Assembly: GCA_029556545.1 (NCBI GenBank)
Contig: JAKQEQ010000171.1
Location: 1-64,000 of the forward strand
DNA: 64,000 nt
Direction: 5' to 3'
DNA from: Candidatus Hydrogenedentota bacterium
GTDB taxonomy: Bacteria; Hydrogenedentota; Hydrogenedentia; Hydrogenedentales; JAGMZX01
Part shown: piece after piece, positions 17,922-26,224 of the stretch
How positions within the stretch are numbered: the first letter of the stretch is position 1
Layout: the number at the start of each line of letters is the position of its first letter
Notes under the pieces: generated by a model
Told to the model about the DNA's origin: nothing
Seen by the model: only the letters and a program-made list of their open reading frames with translations
The model's database searches: none
Program-made: the position numbers and the translations under genes

Positions 17922-19238
17922 TTAGACCTGCCACGGGCTGCGCATGGGCCGGTTGATCAAGCGGTTCGCCTCGGGATCGTCCACGAACACCTCGTTGGCG
18001 GGGTCCCACTTGAGCGAGCGTTTCAGCCAGTACGCAATGTTGCCGATGTTGCACACGTTCGCCGTGTGATGGCCGATCTCGACCGGGCAAATCGGCTCGC
18101 GGCGCGTGCGGACCGCTTCGAGCCAGTTGTCCTTATGGTTGTCGCTGGCGTAGAGATGGATTTCATTCGGCCCGATGGTCTCATGCGCGAGTTCCGGCGG
18201 GTCCGTCTTGAGGAATTGGCCGCGATTCACCAGGACGCGCCCCCGGTCGCCGATCCATTCGACCGCCGCGCCCGCGCCGCCGCCGCCGTGATGCATGCGA
18301 ACGCCGTTCTCGTATACGTAGGTGATCTTGCCGCCGTCCTCGGGATACAGCACCTGGACGGGGCCAGTGTGGTCCATACCGAGCCCCCACTGCGCGATGT
18401 CGTAGTGGTGCGCGCCGAAGTCGCACATGCCGCCGCCCGCGTAATCACGGTAGTACCGCCAACTCGGCCAGCCTTCGTAGCTTTCCGGCGGCGCGAAGGT
18501 CGCGTTATAGGGCCGCCACGGCGCGGGCCCGAGCCAGAAATCCCAATCCAAGCCTTCCGGCGTCGGCTCGGGCGGCAGGTAATCGTCCTCGGGCGGGCCA
18601 CCCACGTTCACGTGTACCGTGTGCACCTTGCCGATGCGCCCATTACGCACCAGTTCGCACGCGAAGCGGAACGTGCCGTCGGACCGCTGCTGGCTGCCGA
18701 CCTGGAGCATGCGGCCATAGCGCCGGACCGCCTCCACGACCGCCTGCCCTTCGCCGATGGTGCGCGTCATCGGCTTTTCGAGGTAGATATCCTTCCCGTT
18801 CATCGCGGCTTCGACCGCCGCCAGGCCGTGCCAGTGATCCGGTGTCGCGATCACGACGGCATCCAGGTCCTCGCGCGCGCAGAGTTCGCGGAAGTCGTTG
18901 TAGTGCTCACAGCCGCGGTAGCTGCCTTGCCCTTCCCGTTGCGCGTAGTGCTGATTCACGCGATCCGCCGCGCGTTCCCGCCGGAAGCGCTCGACGTCCG
19001 CGATGGCCAGCACCTGGACCCGTCCGTCGCCGAGGAAGCTGCCCAAGTGTCCCTTGGCCATCTTGCCCATGCCGATGAAGCCCACCGTGATGCGATCGCT
19101 CGGCGCGAGGACGTCCTCGCGGCCCAGCGCCGTCGCCGGGACGACGCAGGGCAAGCCGATGGCGGCGGCAAGGGCCCCGCCGCGTTTGAGAAACCCGCGC
19201 CGGCTGATAAGACCGCGACATCCGCCTGATGATTGCAT
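17922..19238 (-). CDS. TAT-exported Gfo/Idh/MocA family oxidoreductase
   Basis: 438 residues. The N-terminus has a twin-arginine signal (SRRGFLKRGGALAAAIGL), then a Rossmann fold VGFIGMGKMAKGHL, the VVIATPDHWH strand and the YLEKPMTRT motif of the Gfo/Idh/MocA family. These enzymes oxidise or isomerise sugars using NAD(P), with the cofactor pre-loaded before TAT export. The C-terminal alpha/beta domain has WRYYRDYAGGGMCDFGAHH, common in the large planctomycete-type paralogue group. The start is ATG 19238 with GGGAG 8 nt upstream. It is divergent from aidB across a 121-nt region. Confidence 0.92.
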   Translation of the reverse strand: MQSSGGCRGLISRRGFLKRGGALAAAIGLPCVVPATALGREDVLAPSDRITVGFIGMGKMAKGHLGSFLGDGRVQVLAIADVERFRRERAADRVNQHYAQREGQGSYRGCEHYNDFRELCAREDLDAVVIATPDHWHGLAAVEAAMNGKDIYLEKPMTRTIGEGQAVVEAVRRYGRMLQVGSQQRSDGTFRFACELVRNGRIGKVHTVHVNVGGPPEDDYLPPEPTPEGLDWDFWLGPAPWRPYNATFAPPESYEGWPSWRYYRDYAGGGMCDFGAHHYDIAQWGLGMDHTGPVQVLYPEDGGKITYVYENGVRMHHGGGGAGAAVEWIGDRGRVLVNRGQFLKTDPPELAHETIGPNEIHLYASDNHKDNWLEAVRTRREPICPVEIGHHTANVCNIGNIAYWLKRSLKWDPANEVFVDDPEANRLINRPMRSPWQV

Positions 19239-19359
19239 GAGACGTTCTCCCGGTTGACCCCGGCGGTTGACCTCCGCGCCCGCGCGGGGTAGCGTGTCGT
19301 ATAATAGACTCAGGCTGTTGTATTTGCCAGCGTCGCGCGACGCAAACGGGAGAAAACCC

Positions 19360-21030
19360 ATGTTGACCGAAGAACGCCAAGGTGTCTACCAGACCCACGA
19401 AGTGAAGAACCAGCCGACGCCGCTGGAGAACTACAACTTGTATCTCGAAGACCAGCCGCTGCGGGAGGCGGTCGAGCGGCACCATGCCTCCTGGATGGAG
19501 GACCGGCTGCGGGCGTTCGGCGAGCACATCGGTCGCGCCGAATTCCTCGAACTGGGCAACCTCGCGAACAAGTTCTCGCCCGTGCTCCAGACCCATGACC
19601 GCTTCGGGAACCGCCGGGACGAGGTCGAGTTTCACCCCGCGTATTACGAGTTGATGGGAACGGGCATCGCCGCCGAGATGCACGCGCTCCCGTGGAACCG
19701 GCCCGAGCGCGGCGCGCACGTCGCCCGCGCGGCGATCCATTACCTGCTGTCCCAGGTCGAGGCGGGCGTGGGCTGCCCGATCACGATGAGCTTCGCGTCC
19801 GTGCCCGCGCTGCGCATCCAGCTCGAGGTGGCCGACGAGTGGGTGCCTCGCGTGACTTCGACGAAGTACGACCGCCGCGTCATTCCCGCCGCCGAGAAGA
19901 CGGGCAGCATGATCGGCATGGCCATGACGGAGAAGCAGGGCGGCTCGGACGTGCGGGCGAACGACACGCGCGCGGTGCCCGTCGGCGCGGAAGGCCCCGG
20001 CCAGGAATACCTGCTCACCGGGCACAAGTGGTTCGTCTCGGGAATCATGGCCGACGCCTTTCTCGCCACCGCGCACACGGACAACGGCCTCACCTGCTTC
20101 TTTGTCCCGAAGTTCCTGCCGGACGGCACGAAGAACCGGTTCTTCATGCTGCGGCTCAAGGACAAGGTGGGCAATCGCTCGAACGCGACCGGCGAAGTCG
20201 AGTTGCTCGACACGTGGGCGCGCATGGTCGGCGAGGAGGGGCGCGGTGTGCCCACCATCATCGAGATGGTCAACCACACGCGGCTCGATTGCGCCATCGG
20301 CATGGCGTCCGTCATGCGCCAGGCGGTCTCCCAGGCCATGCACTACTGCGCCCATCGCGCCGCCTTCGGTAACACACTGATCGATCAGCCGCTCATGCAG
20401 AACGTGCTCGCGGATCTCGCCCTCGAGTCCGAGGCCGCCACGACGCTCATGATGCGCATGGCCCAGGCCTACGACGAGGTCCGCGAGGACCCGGAGGCGC
20501 GCCACTTCGCGCGCATGGTCACGGCGGTGGGCAAGTACTGGACCTGCAAGCGCGCGCCGCATTTCGTCTTCGAGTGCATGGAATGCCTCGGGGGCGGCGG
20601 CTACGTCGAGGAGTGCAATATGCCGCGCCTCTATCGCGAGGCGCCCGTCTGCGCTATCTGGGAAGGCTCGGGCAACGTCATCAGCCTCGACATGCTCCGC
20701 GCGCTGCATAAAGACCCGCAGACGCTGCCCGCGTTCCTCGCCGAACTCGACCATGCCCGCGGCGGCGACAAGCGGCTCGACGCGTTCCTGGATAAGCTGC
20801 CGGGCGAATTCGCCGGCCTCGACGGCATCGAGACCCGCGCGCGGCGCATTATGGAGAAGCTGGCCCTCGCGTTGCAGGCGACGCTCCTCATGCGCTTCGC
20901 GCCCGACTACGTGGCCGACGCCTTCATCGCGTCCCGTATCGCCGGGGATCACGGCCACGAATACGGGACGTTGCCGAAGAATACAGCGTTCCGCGACATT
21001 ATTGACCGCGTTCGACCGAAGACGGACTGA
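19360..21030 (+). CDS. aidB: AidB-like acyl-CoA dehydrogenase family flavoprotein
   Basis: 556 residues, close in length to E. coli AidB (541), which is induced by alkylating agents. Shared features run through the protein: an opening NQPTPLENYNLYLED, VEAGVGCPITMSFA, IGMAMTEKQGGSDVRAN (FAD-binding), TGHKWFVSG, LTCFFVPKFLPDG, LKDKVGNRSNATGEVE, LIDQPLMQNVLADLALE and REAPVCAIWEGSGNV. AidB binds FAD and DNA and is thought to protect promoters or destroy alkylating agents. ATG 19360 has GGGAG 8 nt upstream. A TATAAT at 19300-19305 is the likely -10, with no clear -35. It ends one base before the heptad repeats of the next element. Confidence 0.93.
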   Translation: MLTEERQGVYQTHEVKNQPTPLENYNLYLEDQPLREAVERHHASWMEDRLRAFGEHIGRAEFLELGNLANKFSPVLQTHDRFGNRRDEVEFHPAYYELMGTGIAAEMHALPWNRPERGAHVARAAIHYLLSQVEAGVGCPITMSFASVPALRIQLEVADEWVPRVTSTKYDRRVIPAAEKTGSMIGMAMTEKQGGSDVRANDTRAVPVGAEGPGQEYLLTGHKWFVSGIMADAFLATAHTDNGLTCFFVPKFLPDGTKNRFFMLRLKDKVGNRSNATGEVELLDTWARMVGEEGRGVPTIIEMVNHTRLDCAIGMASVMRQAVSQAMHYCAHRAAFGNTLIDQPLMQNVLADLALESEAATTLMMRMAQAYDEVREDPEARHFARMVTAVGKYWTCKRAPHFVFECMECLGGGGYVEECNMPRLYREAPVCAIWEGSGNVISLDMLRALHKDPQTLPAFLAELDHARGGDKRLDAFLDKLPGEFAGLDGIETRARRIMEKLALALQATLLMRFAPDYVADAFIASRIAGDHGHEYGTLPKNTAFRDIIDRVRPKTD

Positions 21031-21031
21031 A

Positions 21032-21080
21032 TGCGGAATGCGGAATGCGGAGTGCGGAGTGCGGAGTGCGGAGTGCGGAA
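21032..21080 (+). repeat. Left heptad array (7 x TGCGGAA/G)
   Basis: Seven perfect head-to-tail heptads, TGCGGAA or TGCGGAG, run from 21032 to 21080, beginning two bases after the aidB stop codon and ending 22 nt before the four-helix-bundle start. A degenerate array in opposite orientation lies on the other side of that gene. Confidence 0.9.
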
Positions 21081-21102
21081 TGGCAAGCTAGGGGAGGTCG
21101 GT

Positions 21103-21459
21103 ATGAGGGAAAAGGACGACCTCAAGAGACGGACGCGGGCGTTTGCGTTGCGAATCATCCGCTTGTGCGAGTCATTGCCGGCGGGTCGAACCGGCGAAGT
21201 GATTGGGAAACAGCTCTTGCGTTGTGGCACGTCGGTCGGCGCGAATTATCGCGCGGCATGCCGTGGCAGATCGATCGCCGAATTTATCGCCAAGCTCGGG
21301 ATCGTCGAGGAGGAATGCGATGAATCCATCTTCTGGATGGAAATACTGGCTGATTCCGGACTGATAAAGAAAGACCTTCTTGAACCTCTCATGCGGGAAG
21401 CCGACGAAATTCTCTCGATAACTGTCGCCTCGATCAAGACCGCGCGGAGGCGCTCCTGA
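21103..21459 (+). CDS. Four-helix-bundle protein (23S rRNA intervening-sequence / Avd-like family)
   Basis: 118 residues. The pattern AFALRIIRLCESLP, GKQLLRCGTSVGANYRAACR, FIAKLGIVEEECDESIFWME and ADEILSITVASIKTARR marks the four-helix-bundle family first seen in intervening sequences of 23S rRNA and related to the Avd accessory protein of diversity-generating retroelements. Members form basic pentamer-like barrels that bind nucleic acid; a cellular role for the free-standing genes is not known to me. The start ATG 21103 has GGGGAGG 5 nt upstream. The gene is framed by inverted heptad repeats (21032-21080 and 21464-21507), so gene and repeats look like one unit. No rRNA or reverse transcriptase is nearby. 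Confidence 0.9.
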   Translation: MREKDDLKRRTRAFALRIIRLCESLPAGRTGEVIGKQLLRCGTSVGANYRAACRGRSIAEFIAKLGIVEEECDESIFWMEILADSGLIKKDLLEPLMREADEILSITVASIKTARRRS

Positions 21460-21463
21460 TGGC

Positions 21464-21507
21464 CATTCCGTGTTCCGAAATCCGCATTCCGCACTTGACA
21501 TCCGCAG
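21464..21507 (-). repeat. Right heptad array, inverted relative to the left
   Basis: Degenerate units ATTCCGTG, TTCCGAA, ATCCGC, ATTCCGCA and a later ATCCGCA are the reverse complement of the left TGCGGA heptads. The inner ends of both arrays also match (GCGGAATGGC on the left, CGGAATGGCC inverted on the right), so the gene between them sits in a long imperfect inverted repeat. Confidence 0.75.
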
Positions 21508-21525
21508 ACTAGGACAACGTAGAAT
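21495..21525 (+). promoter_or_regulatory. Promoter partly inside the right heptad array
   Basis: A perfect -35 TTGACA (21495-21500) and TAGAAT (21520-21525) with a 19-nt spacer. The -35 lies among the heptads. An ATG stands 7 nt beyond the -10, so the first ORF would be leaderless. Confidence 0.5.
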
Positions 21526-21531
21526 CGAATC

Positions 21532-21678
21532 ATGCGCCGGGGAGTCACGCCTTGCGCTACGGATGCTGAGGGGCGGGTGAAGCGCCGCCCGGACGAAATC
21601 AACCGGGCGCAGGGCCTTCCCGTGACTACGATATGTACGCCAGAGGAAATGTTCTATGAAAGTGGCGAAGTGGCCTGA
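21532..21678 (+). CDS. Small ORF of 48 codons, possible gene fragment
   Basis: Begins at ATG 21532 directly after a promoter-like sequence and ends 23 nt inside the next gene. The C-terminal part DEINRAQGLPVTTICTPEEMF has the feel of the last strand and helix of PIN-type proteins, in which a phrase like TPEEF often closes the fold, so it may be the tail of a deleted toxin gene. This is a weak impression. No Shine-Dalgarno sequence is present. Confidence 0.3.
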   Translation: MRRGVTPCATDAEGRVKRRPDEINRAQGLPVTTICTPEEMFYESGEVA

Positions 21679-21841
21679 CCCCGTTGTCGCCGAAACGCGG
21701 AAATGGCGCGAGGGACTATTGGCCGAAGCCGATTACGACTTGGGACGTCTCGCGGCGCGACTTATGGAAAGCCAGCTCCGCCACGGCGACAAACTCGTGA
21801 GTTTCGAACCCGAGACGCCTGACGAGAAGGGTTCGGCGTAG
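21656..21841 (+). CDS. Small hypothetical protein, possible antitoxin-type
   Basis: 61 residues starting at ATG 21656 with AGAGGA 9 nt upstream. The sequence [19 protein letters not shown] followed by [15 protein letters not shown] matches a widespread family of 50-80-residue proteins (DPIV.E.R..R......YDL) often found next to PIN-domain genes. No function is established. It overlaps the preceding small ORF by 23 nt, so the two may be remnants or members of one toxin-antitoxin-like pair. Confidence 0.6.
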   Translation: MKVAKWPDPVVAETRKWREGLLAEADYDLGRLAARLMESQLRHGDKLVSFEPETPDEKGSA

Positions 21842-21903
21842 ACGAAGCGCGAGCGCGTGTCGGGCGGCGGCGAATCGCGCTAAGGGCCGTGAGAACCGCA
21901 AGC

Positions 21904-23481
21904 ATGCCGCGACAAGCCATCATCATCGGCGCGGGTCCCGCGGGGATCACGGCGGCCTATGAACTCGTGACGCGCACGGATATCGTTCCAATAGTCCTCG
22001 AACGGAGCGGTTACGTAGGCGGTCTGGCGCGAACGCACGAGTTTCGGGGCAACCGCATCGACATGGGCGGGCACCGCTTCTTCTCGAAATCGGACCGCGT
22101 GCTCGACTGGTGGTTCAACATCCTGCCGTTGCAGCGCTGCGCGGAAGACGCGGTCACGCTGCGGTATCAAAATCGCTCGCGGCACGTGCAGGGCGCGCTC
22201 GACGGTCCCGACCCGGATGTCGAGGACCGCGTCATGCTGCTGCGCACGCGCAAGTCGAGCATCCTTTTCGACCGCAAGCTGTTTCCCTACCCGCTGCGCT
22301 TGACGCCCGCCGTGCTGCGGCGGCTCGGCGCGCGGCGCATGACGCGGATCGGGCTGAGCTACCTCTGGCGCGTGGCCGCGCCGGTGCGGCCCGTCGAAAA
22401 CCTCGAGCATTTCCTCATCAATCGTTTCGGCGACGAACTGTACCGCACGTTCTTCGAGTCGTACACCGAAAAGGTCTGGGGGATGCCCTGCCGCGAGATC
22501 AGCGCCGAATGGGGCGCGCAGCGCATCAAGGACCTGTCCGTCGCGAAGACGCTCGCCCATTGGCTGCGCTCGCGGCTGGGTCTTGCGCCGCGGGACACGC
22601 CCGAAACCAGCACGTCCCTTGTCGAGAAGTTTCTCTACCCGAAACTCGGTCCGGGGCAACTCTGGGAAGAGGCCGCGCGACAGGTCTGCGAGCGGGGCGG
22701 GGTCCTGCTGCACCACCGCCGCGTCGTCGGGCTGACCCGCGCCGGCAACCGGATTTCGGAGGTCCGCGCCGTCGATGAAACCACCGGCGAGACGGAGACG
22801 TATCCGGCTGATTACGTCTTCTCGTCGATGCCGGTCTCGGAACTGGCGGCGGCGTTCGACGCGGCCCCGCCGGATGCCGTGCGCGACGTGGCCGCGGGCC
22901 TGTGCTACCGCGATTTCATCACGGTGGGCCTGCTGGTGCGGGAACTGCGGCTGCGCGACCCCGCCGCGCGCGGCCCGCTCACGGATAGTTGGCTCTACGT
23001 GCAGGAGCCGGACGTAAGGTTGGGCCGGCTTCAAATCTACAACAACTGGAGCCGCTACATGGTGGCGGACCCGCGGCAGGTCTGGCTCGGGCTCGAATAC
23101 TTCTGCATGAAGGACGACCACCTCTGGCGGCTCCCTGACGACGCCATGCTTGCCCTGGCCGCGGAGGAACTGGCGCGTATCGGGGCCGGCGCGCCGGGAG
23201 ACGTGATCGACGGCGTCGTGGTGCGCGTCGAGAAAGCCTACCCCGCCTATTGGGGGACCTATGGGCGCTTCGACGCGATTCGCGCGTATCTGGACCCGAT
23301 CGAGAACCTGTTCCCGGTCGGACGCAACGGTATGCACAAGTACAACAACCAGGATCACTCGATGCTCACGGCCATGAAAGCCGTGGATAACATCATCGCG
23401 GGGGTCACGGACAAGTCGAGCGTCTGGAACGTCAACACCGAAGGCGAATACCTCGAGGAACTCGGCGAAGGCGATGCGTAG
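21904..23481 (+). CDS. FAD-dependent oxidoreductase / UDP-galactopyranose mutase-like protein
   Basis: 525 residues. The N-terminus holds the FAD-binding Rossmann motif [16 protein letters not shown], then [12 protein letters not shown] and [12 protein letters not shown]. The middle [18 protein letters not shown] and the C-terminal [22 protein letters not shown] (FAD pyrophosphate contact) are typical of a large group of amine-oxidase-like flavoproteins near UDP-galactopyranose mutase and protoporphyrinogen oxidase, frequent in surface polysaccharide clusters. Two glycosyltransferase genes lie convergently next door, which supports a role in glycan precursor metabolism. The start is ATG 21904; a GTG at 21889 adds five residues and has AAGGG too close. 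Confidence 0.85.
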   Translation: MPRQAIIIGAGPAGITAAYELVTRTDIVPIVLERSGYVGGLARTHEFRGNRIDMGGHRFFSKSDRVLDWWFNILPLQRCAEDAVTLRYQNRSRHVQGALDGPDPDVEDRVMLLRTRKSSILFDRKLFPYPLRLTPAVLRRLGARRMTRIGLSYLWRVAAPVRPVENLEHFLINRFGDELYRTFFESYTEKVWGMPCREISAEWGAQRIKDLSVAKTLAHWLRSRLGLAPRDTPETSTSLVEKFLYPKLGPGQLWEEAARQVCERGGVLLHHRRVVGLTRAGNRISEVRAVDETTGETETYPADYVFSSMPVSELAAAFDAAPPDAVRDVAAGLCYRDFITVGLLVRELRLRDPAARGPLTDSWLYVQEPDVRLGRLQIYNNWSRYMVADPRQVWLGLEYFCMKDDHLWRLPDDAMLALAAEELARIGAGAPGDVIDGVVVRVEKAYPAYWGTYGRFDAIRAYLDPIENLFPVGRNGMHKYNNQDHSMLTAMKAVDNIIAGVTDKSSVWNVNTEGEYLEELGEGDA

Positions 23482-23485
23482 CGAG

Positions 23486-23590
23486 GGAAAGGCTTGGGGT
23501 GAGGGTGTATGGAGACCCTCGGTCGGGGCGGTGGCGCGGTCCCGCCTTCGCTGAAGCTACGGTGGGCACGCAGGAGACCGGCCACAACGA
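23486..23590. repeat. Probable interspersed repeat in a convergent gap
   Basis: The stretch between two convergent genes contains GGCTTGGGGTGAGGGTG and later CCGCCTTCGCTGAAGCTACGG. The first phrase recurs in degenerate form at about 40035-40065 (GGGTCGGAGTGAGGGTTG), suggesting an interspersed non-coding repeat. Confidence 0.4.
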
Positions 23591-23597
23591 CGCCACT

Positions 23598-24677
23598 TCA
23601 ATGCAGCAGCCGCTCGTAGGCGCGCATAGTTTCCTCGACCATGCGTTCAACGCTGAAGCGTTCGAGGACGAGCGCCCTGCCGCGCGCGGCCATGGCCCGG
23701 GCCTGCTCGCGATGACGCAGGCTCGAGACGATGCCGTCCGCCAGCGCCTCGGGATCGCGACACGGCACGAGCCAGCCCGTCTCGCCGGGGAGGACCATTT
23801 CCGCCGCGCCGCCGGCCATAGTGGCCACGACGGGCGTGCCGCCGGCGAGCGCCTCGAGGATCGAGGTGCCCAGTCCCTCGGACCAACTGGAGGACACGTA
23901 GACGTCCGCCGCGCGAATGATGCGGGGGGCGTCCTCGCGCCGGCCCAGCAGCGTGATGCGGTCCCGCAGGCCGAGGGCGGCGGTCTTCGTTTCGAGCCGG
24001 CGGCGTAGGCGTCCCTCTCCCGCGATGACCAGCCGCGCGTCCGGGAATTGGGCCAGCACGAGCGGCATCGCGTCCACGAGGTTGTTGTGGTCCTTGTGGC
24101 CCACAAGCGCGCCCGCCGTCGCAAGGAGCGGCGCGTCTTCGGGGACGCCGAGTTCCCGGCGGGGCAGCGGGTCCGCCTCGGCGCGCGGGATATCGACGGC
24201 GCTGTGCACGACGGCGCGCTTAGCCGCGGGCATGCCGTAGGCCGCGAGCACCTCGTCCACCTTGCGAGAGACGGAGAGGAACAAGTCCGGCGCGAGGTAT
24301 TTCCACCGATTGAGCGGGCCGCGTCGTGGGGGAAAGCTCACGCGGCGGGACACCACGACCTTGCCGCGCCTCGCAAAGCGCCGCGCGAGGCACGCGATCA
24401 TGTGGGCGTGGCTCGTGTGCGCGTGCAGGATGTCGACGCCGCGATCGCGCACGATGCGCGCAAGACGCCCCGCGGACCACAGGTCCCATTCCGCGCGCAG
24501 GGGGAGCGCAAGACGCTCGACGGGCGCGCCGCCGTGATCGGATTCGAGGAAAGCACAACCCGGTTTCCCCGCCACGATGACCGTGTGTCCGGCCTTCGCC
24601 AGACCTTGGATCAGCCAACTGGCCTGTTGCTCGCCGCCGCGCCAGTCTTGTTGTTCATCAAGGTGCAGGACAATCAC
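23598..24677 (-). CDS. Glycosyltransferase family 4 protein
   Basis: 359 residues of GT-B fold. The N-terminal half has DEQQDWRGGEQQASWLIQGL and the acceptor-side DILHAHTSHAHMIA. The C-terminal half has AGALVGHKDHNNLVDAM, LVIAGEGRLRRRLE and the E-x7-E nucleotide-sugar motif EGLGTSILEALAGGTPVVA. It moves a sugar from a nucleotide donor, retaining the anomeric form, probably onto a cell-surface glycan. Its ATG overlaps the stop of the upstream glycosyltransferase gene by 4 nt, so the two act in one pathway. Confidence 0.92.
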   Translation of the reverse strand: MIVLHLDEQQDWRGGEQQASWLIQGLAKAGHTVIVAGKPGCAFLESDHGGAPVERLALPLRAEWDLWSAGRLARIVRDRGVDILHAHTSHAHMIACLARRFARRGKVVVSRRVSFPPRRGPLNRWKYLAPDLFLSVSRKVDEVLAAYGMPAAKRAVVHSAVDIPRAEADPLPRRELGVPEDAPLLATAGALVGHKDHNNLVDAMPLVLAQFPDARLVIAGEGRLRRRLETKTAALGLRDRITLLGRREDAPRIIRAADVYVSSSWSEGLGTSILEALAGGTPVVATMAGGAAEMVLPGETGWLVPCRDPEALADGIVSSLRHREQARAMAARGRALVLERFSVERMVEETMRAYERLLH

Positions 24678-25870
24678 CGCTCTTTTACCCCGCGTACTTC
24701 GTGTATGGCCAGCGCGCGACGATACGCCTCGAGCGTGCGCGCGGCGAAGACTTCGACCGTGAATTCGCGCAATACCCTGGCTCGGCCCGCCGCGCCCATG
24801 CGCCGCCGTTCGGCTTCCGAGTCCAGCATCCGCAACAACGCGTCGGCGAGCGGGTCAACCGTCCCCGCCGGGACGATGTACCCTTCGACGCCGTCCGTGA
24901 GGATTTCCGTGAGGCCGCCGTAGTCCGAAGCGATCACGGGAACCTCGGCAGCCATCTGCTCCTTCAGGCTGAACGACGAGGTGTCGCAGTCGATGGACGG
25001 CTGCGCGCCCGCGTCGAACGCCTGCACGCAATGGGCCATATCGTCGCGGAAGCCCGTCCATGTGACAACGTCGGCGATGCGCAAGTCGCACGCGAGTTGT
25101 CGCAGGCGCGATTCGAGGTCGCCTTGCCCCAGAACCAGCATCCGGACTTGGGGATGCGTCTGCCGTACCTTTGCGACCGCGCGGAACAGGAACTCGTGAC
25201 CCTTCGCCGGCACCAGCCGCGCCGCAATCCCGCACACGAAGTCATGCTCTCCATAGCCGAACTCGGCGCGGGCGCGCGCCCGCGCGCCGGGATCGGGCCG
25301 GAACCGCGCCGCGTCCACGCCGTTATGGATCGAGCACATGCGGTCGCCGTCGAAGGCGCGTTGCGCGGCCAAGGTGCGGCGCACCACGTCGCACACGACA
25401 ATCTGATAATCCGTCCACGCCCGATTCAGCACCCGGTTGGCGAGATGGTCCCGCACGGGGTACGTATTGTGGCGTGTTCGGACAAGGCATGCGGGCCGTC
25501 CGAGGGCGCGAGTGGCGAGCGCGCACACCCAGTGGTCCTGGGAACCGCTCACGTGAATGAGGTCCGGTTTGGCCGATCGGATGAATGCGGCCGCCTGGCG
25601 CAGGTCGTGCATCCAGACGCGCGGCCGCAGCCCGCCCTTGAAGAAGAACGTGTCGCACACCGCCGCATTGGCCTCAGCCGCCCGCGCGACCAGCACGCTG
25701 CCCGGCTTGCAGCCGATGGTCACGCGCTGCCCGAGCCGCCCGAGTTCGCGCGCCAAGTTCGCGACATAGCGGACCTGTCCCCCGCCCGCGAGGTGCGGGT
25801 CCGTCATGAAGATATGCAGTGAATCACCGGCCACGGACGCCCTTCGCCCCCCGCCTCGCCCATTTTCCAC
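24674..25870 (-). CDS. Glycosyltransferase family 4 protein
   Basis: 398 residues, GT-B fold. Visible parts are TDPHLAGGGQVRYVANLARELG (split here as the donor-independent glycine loop), PDLIHVSGSQDHW, GIAARLVPAKGHEFLFRAV and VLGQGDLESRLR. The usual E-x7-E motif is changed to D-x7-E (DTSSFSLKE before QMAAEVPVIASD), a substitution that may alter donor handling. First gene of a two-gene operon; the 95 nt upstream show no strong promoter. An internal start near residue 18 is possible because the first 17 residues are low in fold content. Confidence 0.9.
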   Translation of the reverse strand: MENGRGGGRRASVAGDSLHIFMTDPHLAGGGQVRYVANLARELGRLGQRVTIGCKPGSVLVARAAEANAAVCDTFFFKGGLRPRVWMHDLRQAAAFIRSAKPDLIHVSGSQDHWVCALATRALGRPACLVRTRHNTYPVRDHLANRVLNRAWTDYQIVVCDVVRRTLAAQRAFDGDRMCSIHNGVDAARFRPDPGARARARAEFGYGEHDFVCGIAARLVPAKGHEFLFRAVAKVRQTHPQVRMLVLGQGDLESRLRQLACDLRIADVVTWTGFRDDMAHCVQAFDAGAQPSIDCDTSSFSLKEQMAAEVPVIASDYGGLTEILTDGVEGYIVPAGTVDPLADALLRMLDSEAERRRMGAAGRARVLREFTVEVFAARTLEAYRRALAIHEVRGVKER

Positions 25871-25965
25871 GTCGCACTCGAATCCAGAGCGGGGCGGCTT
25901 AACGCGACAAATCTCTTCCGACCACGACGGTGCATTCGTAATCTCGAGCCCTAAGTTAGAGACAA

Positions 25966-26178
25966 CTAATCTTCGCTCACGCTTACTTCCTCGCCCGATG
26001 CGTTCGATGCGGGGGGGCCGGGGGCGGCAACGGGCATATCAGGCTCCGGGACCGCTTGAAGCAGCGAGTTTACGCGGTCATTCACCGAATCCAGCAGCGC
26101 CATCGCCTCGGCGAGTTCCTGATCGACCGCCTCAAAATCCTCGGATCGGACCAAAGATACTTTGTCTTTCTTGGACAT
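25966..26178 (-). CDS. Small hypothetical acidic protein
   Basis: 70 residues: a predicted helix ADQELAEAMALLDSVNDRVN-like stretch in the middle and a proline/alanine/serine-rich acidic tail. GAGGA lies 12 nt before ATG 26178. It follows the HDOD gene by 46 nt on the same strand and may be an accessory of it. No family recognised. Confidence 0.6.
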   Translation of the reverse strand: MSKKDKVSLVRSEDFEAVDQELAEAMALLDSVNDRVNSLLQAVPEPDMPVAAPGPPASNASGEEVSVSED

Positions 26179-26224
26179 CTTGAATCGAATTCCTCAACAG
26201 GTTCAACGTCTCGTAACCGCCGGC

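Noticed and set aside
19267-19305. TTGACC ... TATAAT as a complete aidB promoter
   Set aside because: The spacing is 27 nt, too long for sigma70; only the -10 is retained as a candidate.
18907-20958. A 683-codon minus-strand frame opposite aidB and the oxidoreductase
   Set aside because: The opposite strand contains clear AidB and Gfo/Idh/MocA motifs; this frame has shadow-type composition.
21032-21080. Possible origin or DnaA/iteron array from seven heptads
   Set aside because: The heptad TGCGGA(A/G) is unlike the DnaA box TTATCCACA, there is no replication gene nearby, and the paired inverted array points to flanks of the small gene.
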